A stretch of 64,000 bases of DNA from Massilia violaceinigra (GTDB lineage Bacteria > Pseudomonadota > Gammaproteobacteria > Burkholderiales > Burkholderiaceae_D), in contig NZ_CP024608.1 of the NCBI RefSeq assembly GCF_002752675.1, forward strand, positions 6,510,001-6,574,000, read 5' to 3'. Position numbers and translations under genes: made by a program. The notes beneath the pieces are model-generated. The model made no database searches. It was not told where the DNA came from and worked only from the letters and a program-made list of their open reading frames with translations. How positions within the stretch are numbered: position 1 is the stretch's first letter; each line of letters begins with the position of its first letter. Shown piece after piece: positions 50,874-59,501 of this stretch.

Positions 50874-51972
50874 TGAAATCCAGATTGCCTTCCACGACGC
50901 GCACGCGGGGCGCCAGCGCGCACATTAATTCATAGCCGATGGTGCCGGCGGCGTTGGCCACGGTATCGATCGGCAGCCCGGCGCCCCACAAGACGACCTT
51001 GCTGCCGACGCCGGCGTGCGGCACATGGGTCAGGTCGACCGCCATCATGTCCATCGACACCCGGCCCACCAGCTTGGTGAGCACGCCATCGACCAGGACC
51101 GGCGTGCCGTGCGGGGCGTGGCGCGGATAGCCATCGGCGTAGCCGCAGGCAACCATGCCGACCGTCATCGGCCATTCGGCCTGGAAGCCGCTGCCGTAGC
51201 CGACCGAGTCGCCGGCGACCAGGTCTTGCACGCCGATGATTTCGCTGGCCAGGGTCATGGTCGGATGCAGGTCGAACGCCGCCGCGCTGCGGCCGCCGGG
51301 GGTGCCGCCGTACAGCATGATGCCGGGGCGCACCCAGTCGTTCGACAATTCGGCCGACAGGGACGCCTGGTGCAGCACGCCGCCCGAGTTCGACAGGCTG
51401 CGCTGGCCCGGCAAACCGTCCGCCCCCAGGCAGAAGCGGCGCACCTGTTCGAGCACGGTCAGGCGCGGGTGTTCGAGCTCGTCGGCATTGGCGAAGTGGG
51501 TCATCAGGGTGATCTCGCGCACTTGCGCAATGGCGCGCAGGCGCGCGTGGGCGGCGGCAAAAGCTTCCGGCCGGAAACCGAGCCGGTTCATCCCGGTATT
51601 CATCTTCAGATGCACATCGATCGGGCCGCTCAGCGTGGCTTGCTCAAGAATGACAATCTGTTCGACCGTATGCACGGTGCTGTTGAGCTGGTGGCGCACC
51701 AGCAAGTCCACGTCGCTGGCATCGAAAATTCCCTCTAGCAAGAGGATCGGGCGGGTCCAGCCCAGGTCGCGCAGGCGCACCGCGTTCTCGGTTTCGATCA
51801 GGGCCAGGCCGTCGGCGTCGGCGAAGCCGCGCATGCCGCGCTCGAGTCCATGGCCGTAGGCGTTGGCCTTGACGACCGCCCAGACTTTGGCGTGCGGTGC
51901 GCAGTCGCGCGCCCGCATCAGGTTATGCTGCATGGAATCAAGGTGAATCGTGGCGATAAGCGGGCGCGGCAT
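50866..51972 (-). CDS. alr: Alanine racemase
   Basis: Alr makes D-alanine for peptidoglycan. The 368-residue PLP enzyme has the Schiff-base lysine K35 in VVKANAYGHG and the catalytic Tyr in CGYADGYPR. The barrel motif HLKMNTGMNRLG is also present. ATG 51972 is chosen; a TTG eight codons upstream lacks a ribosome site. It overlaps radA, so the two form an operon, as in many Betaproteobacteria. Confidence 0.97.
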   Translation of the reverse strand: MPRPLIATIHLDSMQHNLMRARDCAPHAKVWAVVKANAYGHGLERGMRGFADADGLALIETENAVRLRDLGWTRPILLLEGIFDASDVDLLVRHQLNSTVHTVEQIVILEQATLSGPIDVHLKMNTGMNRLGFRPEAFAAAHARLRAIAQVREITLMTHFANADELEHPRLTVLEQVRRFCLGADGLPGQRSLSNSGGVLHQASLSAELSNDWVRPGIMLYGGTPGGRSAAAFDLHPTMTLASEIIGVQDLVAGDSVGYGSGFQAEWPMTVGMVACGYADGYPRHAPHGTPVLVDGVLTKLVGRVSMDMMAVDLTHVPHAGVGSKVVLWGAGLPIDTVANAAGTIGYELMCALAPRVRVVEGNLDFNG

Positions 51973-52099
51973 GGTGCGAAAAGGAGTGATTGGCAAGCTG
52001 CTATTTTACCGGACGCAGCCCGTCACGACATGCCGATTTCTTTGGCTTCCCAGCCATTCATGGTATAAAGCAACCCACACTAGCTTTTAGACTTCTCGA

Positions 52100-53362
52100 A
52101 TGAATCGTGGTTTTTACACCATCATGGCGGCGCAGTTTTTCTCGTCGCTGGCGGACAACGCCCTGCTCTTCGTGGCGATTGACCTGCTGATCTCCATGAA
52201 GGCGCCAGCTTCCCTGACGCCTTTGCTGAAGCTGTCCTTCGTCCTTTTTTACGTGCTCCTTGCGCCATTTGTGGGTGCTTTCGCCGACTCCATGCCCAAG
52301 GGCAAGGTCATGTTCATCGCGAACCTGGTCAAGGTATTCGGCTGCGCCCTGATCTTCTTCCATGTCCATCCGCTGCTCGCTTACGCGGTGGTCGGCTTCG
52401 GCGCGGCAGTGTATTCGCCGGCCAAATACGGCATCCTGACTGAATTGCTGCCGCCAGAGAAACTGGTCGAGGCGAATGGCTGGATCGAGGGCCTGACCGT
52501 CATGTCGATCATCCTCGGCACCGTCATGGGCGGCGCGCTGGTCAGCGCCAAGGCGTCGGCCTTCATGCTCGGCTTCGACGTGCCGCTGATCGAGACCGGC
52601 ATCACCACCACCACCGAAGCGGCGCTGTGCGTGGTGGTGGCCGTGTATATCCTGGCCACCCTGTTCAATCTGCGCATTCCCGATACCCTTGCCAAATACG
52701 CCCACCAGGAACGCAACCCGGCCCGGCTCATCGCCGACTTCGCCAACTGCTCTTCACTGCTGTGGAAAGACAAGCTGGGCCAGATTTCATTGGCGGTGAC
52801 GACCCTGTTCTGGGGCGCCGGCGCGACCTTGCAGTTCATCGTGCTCAAGTGGGCCGAGAAATCTCTGCACATGCCGCTCGACAAAGCCACCACCCTGATC
52901 GGCATCGTCGCGCTCGGCGTGGCCGTGGGCGCCGCCGCGTCGGCCAAGATGATTCCGCTGAAAAAGTCGCTGACCGTGATCCCGCTCGGCATCGCCATGG
53001 GCATCGTCGTGATGTGCATGACCATGGTCCATTCGGTCATGATCGCCTACCCGCTGCTGTTGCTGATCGGCGTGCTGTCGGGCTTCTTCGTGGTGCCGAT
53101 GAATGCGCTGCTGCAACACCGCGGCCACGTGCTGATGAGCGCCGGCCACTCGATCGCCGTGCAGAATTTCAATGAGAACCTGTCGATCCTGACCATGCTG
53201 GCCATCTACGCCATGCTGATCACGCTCAATGTGGACTTGAACTTCGTGATCGTCGGCTTCGGCCTGTCGGTAGCCGGCATCATGTTCCTGATCATGAAAA
53301 AACATAAGATGAATCAGGCCGAGCACGATTCGCTCGCCCTGATCGGCGAGCACAAGCACTGA
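52100..53362 (+). CDS. lplT: Lysophospholipid transporter LplT
   Basis: This 420-residue major facilitator protein has about 12 membrane segments. Typical LplT stretches are FSSLADNALLFVAIDLL, GAAVYSPAKYGILTELLPPE and VPMNALLQHRGHVLMSAGHS. LplT flips lysophospholipids inward across the inner membrane for re-acylation. It is divergent from alr. Its stop directly abuts the stop of the convergent DUF1853 gene. Confidence 0.95.
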   Translation: MNRGFYTIMAAQFFSSLADNALLFVAIDLLISMKAPASLTPLLKLSFVLFYVLLAPFVGAFADSMPKGKVMFIANLVKVFGCALIFFHVHPLLAYAVVGFGAAVYSPAKYGILTELLPPEKLVEANGWIEGLTVMSIILGTVMGGALVSAKASAFMLGFDVPLIETGITTTTEAALCVVVAVYILATLFNLRIPDTLAKYAHQERNPARLIADFANCSSLLWKDKLGQISLAVTTLFWGAGATLQFIVLKWAEKSLHMPLDKATTLIGIVALGVAVGAAASAKMIPLKKSLTVIPLGIAMGIVVMCMTMVHSVMIAYPLLLLIGVLSGFFVVPMNALLQHRGHVLMSAGHSIAVQNFNENLSILTMLAIYAMLITLNVDLNFVIVGFGLSVAGIMFLIMKKHKMNQAEHDSLALIGEHKH

Positions 53363-53381
53363 TCAGGCAGGCTGCCTGATC
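53361..53381. terminator. 21-bp palindrome spanning two abutting stop codons
   Basis: GATCAGGCAG and its exact complement are separated by a single G at 53371. The palindrome overlaps the last bases of lplT and of the convergent DUF1853 gene. It may form an RNA hairpin (7-bp stem, 7-base loop) for both transcripts. There is no T tract. Confidence 0.45.
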
Positions 53382-54322
53382 ATTTGCTGGCGGAAGGCGG
53401 CGCGCACGCGCCAGTCGTTGGGGACGATGAAACCGCGTCCCGTTTCCACCAGCCCGCCCGCGGCCGCGCGCACGCTGGCCACCAGCACCGGCATTGGCAC
53501 CGTGCCGAATTTGTCGGCCAAAGTGGCTTGCAATTGTTCGCGGCTGAGCAAACCGGCATCGTCCAGGGAACGGAACGGCGCCAGCCATTGCAGTCGCGGC
53601 AAGATCACGAACGCATCCGGTTCCAAGGCGGCCACGTCGTCGAGCGCGCACCAGAAGCCTCGGCAGTGCTGGCCGGAGATGCCCTCCATCGCCTGCCCCG
53701 CGCCGCCCGGATAGAACAGCCATCCCTTCACCAACGCCCGCGCCCGCGTCACGGGACGCGGCAGCACGGCCTGGGCCGCCGGATGGGTGCCCAGCGCCAG
53801 TTGCCTCTCAAAAATCTTGCGCATCTTGGCGCCCAGGCTGTCGGCCAGGTTGGGGCCGACAAAGGTGTCGAAGCGCGACGCCGCCTCCCCTTCGAGCAGA
53901 TAGAATTTGGTGGCGAACTCGATATGTTCGAGGCCGCCGTCGCCATGATCAAGCAGGAAGTCGAACTCGCCCACGGTATCGTTGCGGCTGGCGCGCACCT
54001 GCAGGCCGTGCGCCACCAGCAAGCCATGCTCCTGGAAATAGAAAGCCATCAGCTTTTCGGCGTACAGGCCCAGGCGCGTGTAATTGCGCGTGCCGAGCGC
54101 CTCCAGCAGGGGCGCGGGATTGCTGTCCAGGCGCAGCAGCCACTCGTCGACCGCCGCCGGCAACTCGCCGAGAGTGGCGATCTTGCCTTCCCAGTGCGGG
54201 TCGGCCGGATCGAGCAGGTCGGGCGCATGCAGCAGCCAGGCCAGCGCGCGCACCTGCGGCTGCGCCAGCTGTCCCCAGCGGCGCTCGAAGCCGGCCTGGT
54301 AGTTCTCAGCCGGGCCGGCCAT
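53363..54322 (-). CDS. DUF1853 family protein
   Basis: This 319-residue cytoplasmic protein has the DUF1853 features: the early W-x-LHAPDLL block, LG.YAEKLMAFYF, GEFDFLLD and the HIEFATKFYL motif. The G-E-x-D-F...E-x-A-x-K arrangement recalls PD-(D/E)XK nuclease folds, but the activity is unproven. Its ATG lies inside the end of the uracil-DNA glycosylase gene upstream (17-base overlap), so they are coupled. Confidence 0.85.
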   Translation of the reverse strand: MAGPAENYQAGFERRWGQLAQPQVRALAWLLHAPDLLDPADPHWEGKIATLGELPAAVDEWLLRLDSNPAPLLEALGTRNYTRLGLYAEKLMAFYFQEHGLLVAHGLQVRASRNDTVGEFDFLLDHGDGGLEHIEFATKFYLLEGEAASRFDTFVGPNLADSLGAKMRKIFERQLALGTHPAAQAVLPRPVTRARALVKGWLFYPGGAGQAMEGISGQHCRGFWCALDDVAALEPDAFVILPRLQWLAPFRSLDDAGLLSREQLQATLADKFGTVPMPVLVASVRAAAGGLVETGRGFIVPNDWRVRAAFRQQMIRQPA

Positions 54323-55208
54323 CGTGCGCGCGCGCGAGACACAGATCGGCCCAGGCCAGCGCCTTGTCGGCGCCGCGCCGCAGCAGCTCGCCCGGATGCA
54401 GGGTGGCCACCAGCTTGACGCCGCCCACCTCGTGCACCTGTCCGCGCGAGCCGGCCAGCGTTTCCTGCAGCGGTTTACCCTGCAAGGCGTTGGCGGCGAT
54501 CTGGCCGAGCGTGAGGACCAGCGGGGCGCCGGACAGCGCCAGTTCGCGGTCCAGGTAGGGACGGCAGGCGAGCGCTTCCTCGGCGCTCGGGGCGCGGTCG
54601 CCGCCGTTGGCGCTGGTGGGCCGGCATTTGATCAGGTTGGTTACATACACATTGCTGTCGCGCGAGAGCTCGACGGCGGCCAGCATGTTGGCCAGCAGCT
54701 TGCCCGGCTCGCCCGAGACCGGCTGGCGTTCTTTTTCGTCGGAGGCGGTCGAGGCGCCGGCGGCCACGAACCAGCTCGCCTGCTTCGCGCCGTTGCCGTA
54801 GACCGGCTTGCGCCCGCCTTTGCACAGGCCGCAGCGGGTGCAGTTGGCGATGGCGTTCTTGAGCTGGGCCCAGTCCATGGCGGCGATCTCTTCCTCGGTC
54901 GGCGGCGGGCCGGGCGGCTCCTCGCCCCAGGCCGAATCGGTGGCCGGACTCGCTGCCGGCGTGGCGGCGGGCGGCACGGCCCTGGCCACCACCGCAGGCG
55001 GCGCGGGCATGGTCACGGCGGTAGGCACCGCGGTAGGCACGTTGGCGGACACCGCGGCAGGCACGGGAGCAGCCTCGTAAGCGGCTTCCTGCGCGGGTGC
55101 CGCCAGCTCGTCGGACAGTGCCTCGTCCGGCATGGCATCGCGCAAGGTCCACAGCGGGCCGATGCCCATTTCCTGCAAAAACGCGTTATCGCGCGCGCTG
55201 GTACTCAT
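54306..55208 (-). CDS. Uracil-DNA glycosylase family protein (type 4/5-like, Fe-S)
   Basis: The first 100 residues are a low-complexity Ala/Pro/Val linker. From about 115 the protein has the family fold with a Cys cluster C-x2-C-x2-C (C123, C126, C129) and further Cys residues in IKCRP and ACRP for a 4Fe-4S site. It also has TNLIKCRPTSANGGDRAPS and the late HPGELLRR motif. The normal GEAPG-x-x-E active-site motif is replaced by AAGAS-x-x-S-D-E, so glycosylase activity is uncertain. It overlaps rimI by four bases. Confidence 0.85.
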   Translation of the reverse strand: MSTSARDNAFLQEMGIGPLWTLRDAMPDEALSDELAAPAQEAAYEAAPVPAAVSANVPTAVPTAVTMPAPPAVVARAVPPAATPAASPATDSAWGEEPPGPPPTEEEIAAMDWAQLKNAIANCTRCGLCKGGRKPVYGNGAKQASWFVAAGASTASDEKERQPVSGEPGKLLANMLAAVELSRDSNVYVTNLIKCRPTSANGGDRAPSAEEALACRPYLDRELALSGAPLVLTLGQIAANALQGKPLQETLAGSRGQVHEVGGVKLVATLHPGELLRRGADKALAWADLCLARAHDGRPG

Positions 55209-55675
55209 AAGACGAACCTCATCACGATGGCATCCTCGCGCCTGCCGTCATGGGCGGGATAGTAGCCGCGGCGACGGCCGATTTCGGTGTAGCCATATTT
55301 TTCATACACAGCCAGCGCGCGCAGGTTGGACGGGCGCACTTCGAGCAGGATCGAGTCCATCGACAGGCCGCGCGCGCAGGCGGCGACCTTGTCGAGCAGG
55401 TAGCGTCCCAAGCCTTCTCCCTGGCGCCCGGCGGCCACGGCCACGTTGAGCAGATGCGCTTCGTCCACCACCGCCATCAGCAGATAGTAGCCGAGCAGCG
55501 CGCCGTCGCGGTCGCGCAGCACCCACGCGTTGTAACCGCTCCCGAGCGAATCGGCGAAATTACCGCGCGTCCAGGGATGCGGGTAGACCTGCTTTTCCAG
55601 CGCGAACACGTCGTCGATGTCGGCCACCACCATCGGCGCGTAGTGCAAGTGGTCGTCGTCGCGCACCGCACTCAT
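55205..55675 (-). CDS. rimI: Ribosomal protein S18 alanine N-acetyltransferase RimI
   Basis: RimI acetylates the N-terminal alanine of ribosomal protein S18. The 156-residue GNAT enzyme has the acetyl-CoA loop GRQGEGLGRYLL and the typical RimI C-terminal LEVRPSN.RALAVYEKYGY block, followed by the YY..EDAIVM end. Its ATG overlaps the tsaB stop (ATGA). tsaB-rimI is a conserved pair. Confidence 0.93.
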   Translation of the reverse strand: MSAVRDDDHLHYAPMVVADIDDVFALEKQVYPHPWTRGNFADSLGSGYNAWVLRDRDGALLGYYLLMAVVDEAHLLNVAVAAGRQGEGLGRYLLDKVAACARGLSMDSILLEVRPSNLRALAVYEKYGYTEIGRRRGYYPAHDGRREDAIVMRFVL

Positions 55676-56388
55676 GCGGCAGCCTTGGCGGCGTTGATCA
55701 CGCTGCGTTCCGCGCTGGTGTAGGCGATCTTGTTGCGCAGGTACAGCGGCTGGGCCTCGGCCGCTCCGACCGCCGCGCCCGCAGCCAGCGCGCTGCGTCC
55801 GAGCAGCGCCATCTGGGCGGCGTGCGGCATGATCTCCGGATAGGCCTGGGCAAACGCCTGCGTTCCGAAGGCGTCCGGATAGGCTGCCAGGCCGTTGCCG
55901 CAGGCTGCCAGCGGACCGGCCACCGGCAGCGGCGCCACGGCGTCTGGCGCGCACAGCGTTGGCGCTGCGAGCACGTCCCAGCGCGCTGCGCCATCGTCGT
56001 AATGGTACTGGGCCCAGTAAACTTCGCCCATGCGGGCGTCGAGCACGGCCACGACATCGGTGGCGCCATGCTGCTGGCGGCACGCCACGGCCATCGCTTC
56101 CAGCGACATCAGGGGCAGCACCGGCAAGCCCGCGCCATAGGCCAGGCCCTGGGCGATGCCGCAGGCGGTGCGCACGCCGGTAAACGAACCGGGACCGGCG
56201 CCGAAGGCGATGGCGTTGCACTCCTTAAGCACGATGCCGGCTTCGGCCAGCAGTTCCTGCACCATCGGCAGGATCGATTGCGAGTGGGTGCGCACGCCGG
56301 ACGATTCACGGAACAGGACGGTATCACCGCGCAGCAAGGCGCAGGACGCCATCTCGGAGGAGGTTTCAATAGCGAGAATAATAGACAT
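55672..56388 (-). CDS. tsaB: tRNA threonylcarbamoyladenosine biosynthesis protein TsaB
   Basis: TsaB is the dimerising partner of TsaD in forming t6A at position 37 of ANN-decoding tRNAs. The 238-residue protein has the ASKHA start ILAIETSSEMASCALL, the HSQSILPMVQELL helix and the GPGSFTGVR motif. The start at 56388 gives the normal N-terminus. It heads the operon tsaB-rimI-uracil glycosylase-DUF1853, all overlapping. Confidence 0.95.
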   Translation of the reverse strand: MSIILAIETSSEMASCALLRGDTVLFRESSGVRTHSQSILPMVQELLAEAGIVLKECNAIAFGAGPGSFTGVRTACGIAQGLAYGAGLPVLPLMSLEAMAVACRQQHGATDVVAVLDARMGEVYWAQYHYDDGAARWDVLAAPTLCAPDAVAPLPVAGPLAACGNGLAAYPDAFGTQAFAQAYPEIMPHAAQMALLGRSALAAGAAVGAAEAQPLYLRNKIAYTSAERSVINAAKAAA

Positions 56389-56457
56389 GCAGTATTTTAA
56401 CCTGACCGAGCCCCGCCAAGGCGACGCGCCAAGCAGGCCATCGTCGGGCGAGGTAGA

Positions 56458-56889
56458 ATGCCGCTCATGCACAGCCACACACTCAACTCCGACAACCGCG
56501 ACACCATCGCGCAAGCGCTGGGTGGCGACCGTTGGATCGTCGCCTGCCTGTGCGCCGCGTGGTGCGGCACCTGCGCGTCCTACCGCGCCGCCTTCGACGG
56601 CCTGGCCGCGCGCCACCCGGACAAGCATTTCGTCTGGATCGATATCGAAGACCAGGCCGAGGTGGTGGGCGACCTCGATGTCGACAACTTCCCTACCCTG
56701 CTGATCCAGCGCCATGACATGGTGACCTTCTTCGGCACCATGCTGCCCGATCCGGCCCTGGCCGAACGGCTGATCCAGGCCCAGGTGTCCCAGTCAGACG
56801 ATGAACTGGCTGCCCAGGCGCGCAGCAGCGACGAGCGCCGCCTGTGGCAGCAGCACTGCAACTTGCGCGCGCTGCTGCGGCGCGCCTGA
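56458..56889 (+). CDS. Thioredoxin-like protein
   Basis: This 143-residue cytoplasmic protein has a thioredoxin fold with the redox pair W-C-G-T-C (C36, C39), the KHFVWIDIEDQ strand and a cis-Pro in NFPTLLI. The sequence between the Cys residues (GT) differs from the GP of thioredoxin, which would change the redox potential. The last 35 residues form an extra charged helix. GAGG lies five bases before the ATG. It is divergent from tsaB with a 69-base gap. Confidence 0.85.
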   Translation: MPLMHSHTLNSDNRDTIAQALGGDRWIVACLCAAWCGTCASYRAAFDGLAARHPDKHFVWIDIEDQAEVVGDLDVDNFPTLLIQRHDMVTFFGTMLPDPALAERLIQAQVSQSDDELAAQARSSDERRLWQQHCNLRALLRRA

Positions 56890-56992
56890 AACACAAGGAA
56901 CAGAATGCGTTCATTTGAGTCAAGTCAACAGCGCCGGAACAGGGATAGTCGACCATAGCATAGCTTGGTTGACAACTTTTTCGAAAGTGCAG

Positions 56993-57334
56993 ATGATGGA
57001 CCACATGGAAGCTCGCATTGTCAAACTTGAGTCGGTGACAGAAAAAATTCTCGACCGTCTTGAGGCCGTCGAGCGCGATGTTGCCGTCATCCGCGCCAAT
57101 TACGTCACCAAGGCAGACCTGGCGATGGTGGAATCCTCGCTGAAAGTATCGATAGCGGCGGTGGAATCCTCGCTGAAAGTATCGATAGCGGCGGTGGAAT
57201 CCTCACTGAAAGTATCGATAGCGGCACTTGAGGCAACCATGCTCAAATGGTTCGTCAGGACTGGCATCGCGCTGGCAGGACTCTCCATCGCACTGTCAGG
57301 CCTCGCCTTCGCCGCTGCGAAATATATCAACTAG
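56993..57334 (+). CDS. Coiled-coil protein with C-terminal membrane anchor and 11-residue tandem repeats
   Basis: This 113-residue protein has an N-terminal coiled coil (KLESVTEKILDRLEAVERDVAVI). Three tandem copies of VESSLKVSIAA follow, then a C-terminal membrane segment (about 90-110). The repeats are encoded by three nearly identical 33-bp units at 57128-57226. The architecture resembles XhlA/DUF1640-like tail-anchored coiled-coil proteins. The ribosome site is weak (GAAAG), and ATG 56996 is an alternative start. Confidence 0.7.
   Translation: MMDHMEARIVKLESVTEKILDRLEAVERDVAVIRANYVTKADLAMVESSLKVSIAAVESSLKVSIAAVESSLKVSIAALEATMLKWFVRTGIALAGLSIALSGLAFAAAKYIN
57128..57226. repeat. Three tandem 33-bp repeats inside a coding region
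   Basis: The units at 57128-57160, 57161-57193 and 57194-57226 are almost identical; the third has one synonymous change (TCG to TCA) and a diverged end. Each encodes 11 residues and keeps the frame, so copy-number changes by slippage would lengthen or shorten the coiled coil without frameshift. Confidence 0.95.
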
Positions 57335-57589
57335 CCTTTCCGCCAGTCGAACCGCCTGCCGCCTCCCCGCAAGCCGGGAATTTTTTACGCCCACAGGCCC
57401 GCATTCGACCTCATCCCCGCCCCGCCTCACATTGTACTTGCGCGAATATTGTCCTTAGAGCACCATTTGCTGGTATTCTGTCGACCTCGTGTAATTATTG
57501 AAACTCTTCCAAAACGACATCGGGAACGACGCCGGCCTCAGCCCGCTGGCGCGCAACACCGCTGCCGGATTGGATCAATCCGCGCCCGA

Positions 57590-58366
57590 ATGCATACTAA
57601 ACGACTTCTCAGCCTGATCTTCCTCGCCGCCCTGGCCAGCCCCGCACTGGCGGCCGGCGCACCCGCGGCCGCCAAGCCGGACGCCAAGGCCGAAGCCGAC
57701 TTCGACGCCTACTTCGACACCCGCATGAAGGCGGCCCAGAAAGCCATGAGCGAGAAGCGCTACGCCAGCGTCAGGGAACAGGTGCTGGAGCTCGAAAAAG
57801 CCCTGAAACGGGTCGACCCGGACTACGGCGAAAAGTCGCAGTGGGCCTATGTGCTCGACTTCAAGCGCTTCGCCCTGTACGAAATGGGCGAGCAGGAAGC
57901 GGCGGTGGCCAGCTGCCGCCAGACCGTCAAGGTGCTCGCGCCCAACGACTGGCCCTACCTGGCCGAGTTCAACGTGGTGCGCGCTGCGCGCCGCGCCTGC
58001 CACAACATGCTGGCCTACGAGCAAAGCGCGGTCGCCACCACGGTCGCGCAGCACGAAGAAGCCATCGCCCAGATCGAACGGTGCTTCGATACCGTTTCGC
58101 CGATCGAAGACGCCTCGGTGCTCGACAATTTTTACGAAACACGCGCCACCGTGTATCTCAAGGCCAACGCTGTGACCAAAAACAAATACCAGGAGCAATT
58201 GTTCGATACGCTGGTACGCGCCGACGCACGCAAGCTGGCGCTCGACGAAGATCCGCAGTTCGCCAGCATCATGAAGACCCCCGCTTACCTGAGTTTTAAG
58301 AAGGAATTCAAGAACGATCGCAAAAACGGTTCCAGGAAGACTACGGACAACCAAGAATCGACCTGA
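57590..58366 (+). CDS. Hypothetical exported helical protein
   Basis: This 258-residue protein has a signal peptide (MHTKRLLSLIFLAALASPALAA, cleaved near residue 22). The mature part is all-helical and built like degenerate TPR units (EKALKRVDPDYGEKSQWAY, SCRQTVKVLAPNDWPYLAEFN). No ribosome site is obvious. It opens a same-strand run of exported proteins. I recognise no exact family. The 255 bases before it show no gene. Confidence 0.7.
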   Translation: MHTKRLLSLIFLAALASPALAAGAPAAAKPDAKAEADFDAYFDTRMKAAQKAMSEKRYASVREQVLELEKALKRVDPDYGEKSQWAYVLDFKRFALYEMGEQEAAVASCRQTVKVLAPNDWPYLAEFNVVRAARRACHNMLAYEQSAVATTVAQHEEAIAQIERCFDTVSPIEDASVLDNFYETRATVYLKANAVTKNKYQEQLFDTLVRADARKLALDEDPQFASIMKTPAYLSFKKEFKNDRKNGSRKTTDNQEST

Positions 58367-58396
58367 GCTTCATCCACCTGACTGCCCGCTGACACC

Positions 58397-59461
58397 ATGC
58401 TCCTTTCCGCCCGCACCGCCCTGATGAAAACCTCGATCGCCGCCGCCTGCCTGGCCTTGTCGCTGGCCGCCCACGGCGCGGCGCCCCAGCCGCCCGCCGA
58501 CGACACCGTACGCGCCCAGATCGACAGCCTGGGCGACAGCACCATCGCCGCCCTGGTCCTCGAGCAGCGCTGGACCGAGGTGCTGCCGCTGGCGCGCGCC
58601 TGGACCCGCAGCAATCCGGGCTCGGCGCGCGCCTGGTACTACCTCGGCAAGGCCCTGCACCACCTCGACAAGACGGCCGAGGCCGAAACCGCGCTCAAGC
58701 GCGCCCTGACCCTGGCGCCGGACGATGCCCAAACCCTCAACGAGCTGGGCATCATCGCCAACAGCCGCGACAGGCGCGAAGCGGCCATCGGCTACTACGA
58801 GCGCGCCCACAAGGCCGACCCGACCCTGCCGGCCGTGGCCGAGAACCTGGGCGCGGTGCTGGCCGCGTCCGGCAAATACCAGCAGGCCCGCACCGCCCTG
58901 CTGGGTGCCATCGAACTCGATCCGTCCAGCAGCTTCGCCTGGCACACGCTCGGCACGGTGCACGAAAAACTCGGCCTGATGCCTGAAGCCGAACAGGATT
59001 ACCGCAAGGCGCTCGAACTGGCCCCGGCGCGCGACAACACCGCCGTCGCGCTCGCCTCGCTGCTGCATGCGCAAGGCAAGTACGCGTACGCGCTGCAGGT
59101 CTACCGCAACGCGGTGCGGCAGCGCGCCGACGACCCGGCCGTGTGGCACGGCATGAGCAACTCGATGGCCTCGATCGGACGCATCGACGACGCCGTCAAC
59201 GCCAGCCGGCGCGCGATCCGGCTCGACCCGGCCTACGCCGCCGCCTGGCACGGGCTGGGCGTGCGCTATCTGCAAAAACGCAATTTCGCCAAGGCGCTGA
59301 TCGCCTTGAACAAGTCGGTCGCCCTCGATCCGGGTTCGGTCAACGCCTGGACCAGCCTGGTGGTGCTGCACAGCCTGCGCCAGGACCAGCCGGCACGGCG
59401 CAAGGCGCTCGACCGCCTGCGCAAGCTCGACCGCGCCGCCGCCGATAGCCTCAGCAAGTAA
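58397..59461 (+). CDS. Exported TPR-repeat protein
   Basis: This 354-residue protein has a signal peptide (cleavage near AAHGAAP, about residue 28) and at least seven TPR repeats from about residue 75 to 340. They show the usual W/L-G-Y-A-F-P spacing (for example AWYYLGKALHHLDKTAEAE and AWHGLGVRYLQKRNFAKAL). TPR solenoids act as protein-binding scaffolds, here in the periplasm. It follows the previous gene by 30 bases. Confidence 0.85.
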   Translation: MLLSARTALMKTSIAAACLALSLAAHGAAPQPPADDTVRAQIDSLGDSTIAALVLEQRWTEVLPLARAWTRSNPGSARAWYYLGKALHHLDKTAEAETALKRALTLAPDDAQTLNELGIIANSRDRREAAIGYYERAHKADPTLPAVAENLGAVLAASGKYQQARTALLGAIELDPSSSFAWHTLGTVHEKLGLMPEAEQDYRKALELAPARDNTAVALASLLHAQGKYAYALQVYRNAVRQRADDPAVWHGMSNSMASIGRIDDAVNASRRAIRLDPAYAAAWHGLGVRYLQKRNFAKALIALNKSVALDPGSVNAWTSLVVLHSLRQDQPARRKALDRLRKLDRAAADSLSK

Positions 59462-59501
59462 GCAAGTTACTCACTCTCATTCATCAGCAGACGCCCAATC
59501 C

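Noticed and set aside
54324..55262. Plus-strand frame with a Gly/His-rich repeat opposite the uracil-DNA glycosylase
   Set aside because: The GHG-type repeat is the complement of the Ala/Pro/Val linker codons of the real gene, not a metal-binding protein.
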